From Membranipora membranacea (lineage: Eukaryota; Bryozoa; Gymnolaemata; Cheilostomatida; Membraniporidae), in NCBI GenBank assembly GCA_914767715.1, contig OU612070.1, forward strand, positions 19,890,025-19,954,024: a stretch of 64,000 nt of DNA, read 5' to 3'. Positions 61,756 through 64,000 of this stretch are shown here, in pieces. Position 1 is the first letter of the stretch; every line of letters starts with the position of its first letter. The position numbers were made by a program, and so were the translations under genes. The notes beneath the pieces were generated by a model that ran no database searches, was not told where the DNA came from, and saw only the letters and a list, made by a program, of their open reading frames with translations.

Positions 61756-63510
61756 TTGGAATGACTGACCCTGAGAATTTTGCCACACACACTTACAAAG
61801 CGAGGGCAGTACCCCCCCCCCCCTCTTCACCCACAGCTACTTATAGGCATGATAGGTGCATGACAATCCCTTCTGTGAGAGCAAAGAAACTTCACTCACT
61901 CTACTTAGGTTGCAGGATTCCTTCTGTATTATTACACCAGTATATTCATTTCCTGCTCCCTCCATCTAGACCGATCTTTTGTCAACTCTGCAGCTTCACA
62001 CCAGAATTTGATGCCAACAAAAGTATGCAAATACTCAAGAGCTGTCGTTCTCCAGGCCTTTTTTGATCTACCAGATCTCCTTCACCGTTCAAGTGCCCAA
62101 ACTAGTGTGTGGAATTGAGCCCTAGCTTCTCAGAGGGTACCCTTGACCAAAAACAGGCATCCTTAACTGTTCTTTAGAAATTGTTACCAGTTAATTTTTT
62201 TCAACCTCAGAACCAAGAGGACTCACCTGCCAATTTACTTTCTTTTAGAAAGCCCTATTCTATTTCCAATACAATTCAATTCCCTATACACCTTTCAATT
62301 TCCATTAGCTGGCCAAATAAATGGCAACTCCCTCATCCGATAACTGTTGTTCCTGCATGAAGGGGAACCCAACTCCAATATGTTATTGACAAGCGTAAAC
62401 TTGAGAAACAGAAAGTAAATCCATACAATCAGAATTTGCTTCCTAATGTTTTCTTAATTGATGCATTCATGATAATACTGACAAGTGACACATAGATATA
62501 CTTAAATTTGGCGGACTACTGAGGATTATGTTTTCTTAATTGATGCATATCCCTGATAAACAACTTTGTTGTCGAGTCTTTTACCAGGGCAGTTAGAAGT
62601 TGCTTTCTAGGAAATAATCAATAAATTTGAAAGATTGCAGATAGCAGAGGGACAGAAAATACCTTGGCAAAAACAGCTTACATCATCACAAGGTTATGCA
62701 ATATGCTTTGAGTTTGAAAAGAAAGGCCATATTATGACTGCTGTCACATTTGATAGAAGAATGACAAATTTCAATATGTGTCATTATGTCAAAATGGAAT
62801 CATGACAGGGGATCAATGTAGAACAGCTTAATAAATCAAAAAGGTAACTGAAGGGTTTGAAATTTTTGGCATGATCATGGCATCACTCAGTGCCTCATAT
62901 CAAATTTATGATAGCAACCAATAAAATTTACAGGGTGTTATGGGCAGTTAGAGCTTTTGACATTAATTCAATCCGCAAAAACTGAATTTAACCTACAAAC
63001 AACAGTGCATTCTATTGCGCAATTAGAATTGACTGAAACCAGCCAAACAAGTGCAGAACTTCAAATGAAATATCAAATTATATTTTCAACTTAGATTCTT
63101 TGTATTTTCTTTATTACGATAAATTTAGATATCAGCATGGATTTTCATAACATGAAAAAACCTAAAAAAACACTCTTGCTGTATAGCAAGCAAGATATTG
63201 CTCACATATGTGACCTTTCCCGATCAGGGGCCTTTGTTCACATACAGTAGGTTTCATGGATTTTAAGATATTTTAAGGTAACAGGTAGGTAAAAAATCGT
63301 GGAAAATTGCAATACCCATAACAAAGGGGCAAATGCTGTAACCCAGTGTAGGTGTAGGTACAAATTAAAAAGTCCCATTCTACTAAACAGATTTGGAAAC
63401 TGCCAAATTTACATCATTTAGATTTATTTTTAGTATGTTTTTTTTTGCATCGACATCACAGCTCTTCATAAGGTAAAAACTTTTTCCCCCTTGCTGCTTT
63501 GAACCCGTTT

Positions 63511-63656
63511 TCACCACAGGTCTACTCAAAAACCTGGGGCTTTGGCAATGTTTGACTGCCCAATGAGTTTCTGTTGTTTTGTCGTTTACAACAAAAACTC
63601 AAAGGGGGCAGTCAAGCATTGCCAAAGTCCCAGGTTTTGGAGTAGACCTGTGGTTT
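63511..63656. mobile_element. Near-complete hairpin / foldback, about 146 bp
   Basis: Left arm with ccacaggtctact and ctttggcaatg pairs with right arm cattgccaaag and agtagacctgtgg. The inner part also pairs (gagttt..tgttg with caaca.aaactc). Short MITE-like element. Confidence 0.85.
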
Positions 63657-64000
63657 TCACTCATTATTTGGAGTAGGAGAAACAAGGTTAGGCTTGAAAT
63701 TGGTGAGTATCAGTATCAGGATATTTAATCACTACAACTGTCTCTCATTTTACAGTAATCTTTTGCTTTATTCTTCATCAAACAAGTTGTTGTTCGGTAA
63801 ACCAAACTTCTATTCTTGGTCCAAATGGGTAAGTTGGATGAAGATTTTTTGATTGTGATGAATTATCGCCACTTGTCGCTTGTACTCAAAAGATTTTTTA
63901 GGTATCTATCATTTTATTGAATTGAGAAGAGGAGAGATATGATTCTTAACACACTTTTTTCGCATTTCGTTCAGAAAATACTACTCTGTCAACACTATGG

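Larger units (their letters stand above)
60298..64000. other. Right-end region without recognised genes
   Basis: No splice-consistent gene was found. Repeats include 60780-60960, similar to 57060-57250 (attggtcatttcttgatctt; gatttcacatgaa), the hairpins at 60663 and 63513, and the tandem duplication at 61119-61755. Confidence 0.5.

Noticed and set aside
61761-62066. Plus-strand frame of 101 codons with a poly-proline start
   Set aside because: Runs through a C-homopolymer, has no recognisable motif and no splice context.

Overview
This is eukaryotic nuclear DNA, almost certainly from an invertebrate animal. Genes are split into many short exons by GT-AG introns, the base composition is AT-rich, the spacers are full of transposon debris, and the protein set is animal-like: two Amt-type ammonium transporters (a class vertebrates lack), a membrane-anchored collagen, an ankyrin/TRP-type ion channel and a rhodopsin-class GPCR. 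A marine early-branching lineage (sponge or cnidarian) fits, but the sequence alone does not settle it. Gene models were built by hand from splice sites, reading phase and protein motifs; exon lengths and phases were checked for each joined model.

Layout. Bases 1-47,183 carry five genes, all on the minus strand. (1) amt-A, 5' half only (exons 1-4, 326-2455), running off the left edge. (2) A complete seven-exon gene for an unrecognised basic/acidic, probably coiled-coil protein of about 348 aa (4278-10503); two of its introns are largely minisatellite. (3) amt-B, a complete 11-exon ammonium transporter of 547 aa (13628-21628), a paralogue of amt-A with identical intron positions. (4) A short type II transmembrane collagen (24892-26052, 5' end uncertain). 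(5) A 19-exon, 919-aa TRP-family cation channel with an ankyrin N-terminus (28159-47183). On the plus strand lies a two-exon GPCR (51637-53475). Near the right end are remains of a secreted PAN/fucolectin-like gene (57727-60297, minus), apparently decayed. The last 3.7 kb show only repeats.

Mobile and repeated DNA is abundant: a non-autonomous hAT-like element with a perfect 8-bp target duplication (49071-49709), two non-LTR retrotransposon relics, several tRNA-derived SINE-like sequences, a striking set of near-palindromic foldback elements (22.6, 23.4, 30.3, 34.3, 58.0 and 63.5 kb), a 22-bp minisatellite with a 198-bp higher-order period, an 18-bp minisatellite open in three frames, and many local tandem duplications, two of which copied part of an exon. 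A repeat pair flanking the GPCR suggests an older tandem duplication of that locus.

The genes do not form an obvious pathway. The two ammonium transporters are a local tandem family interrupted by the unrelated coiled-coil gene. I found no clear new biological system; the best leads are the unrecognised 348-aa protein, the divergent TRP channel with its long glycosylated first extracellular loop, the GC-AG intron inside an inverted repeat in amt-A, and the concentration of foldback elements.
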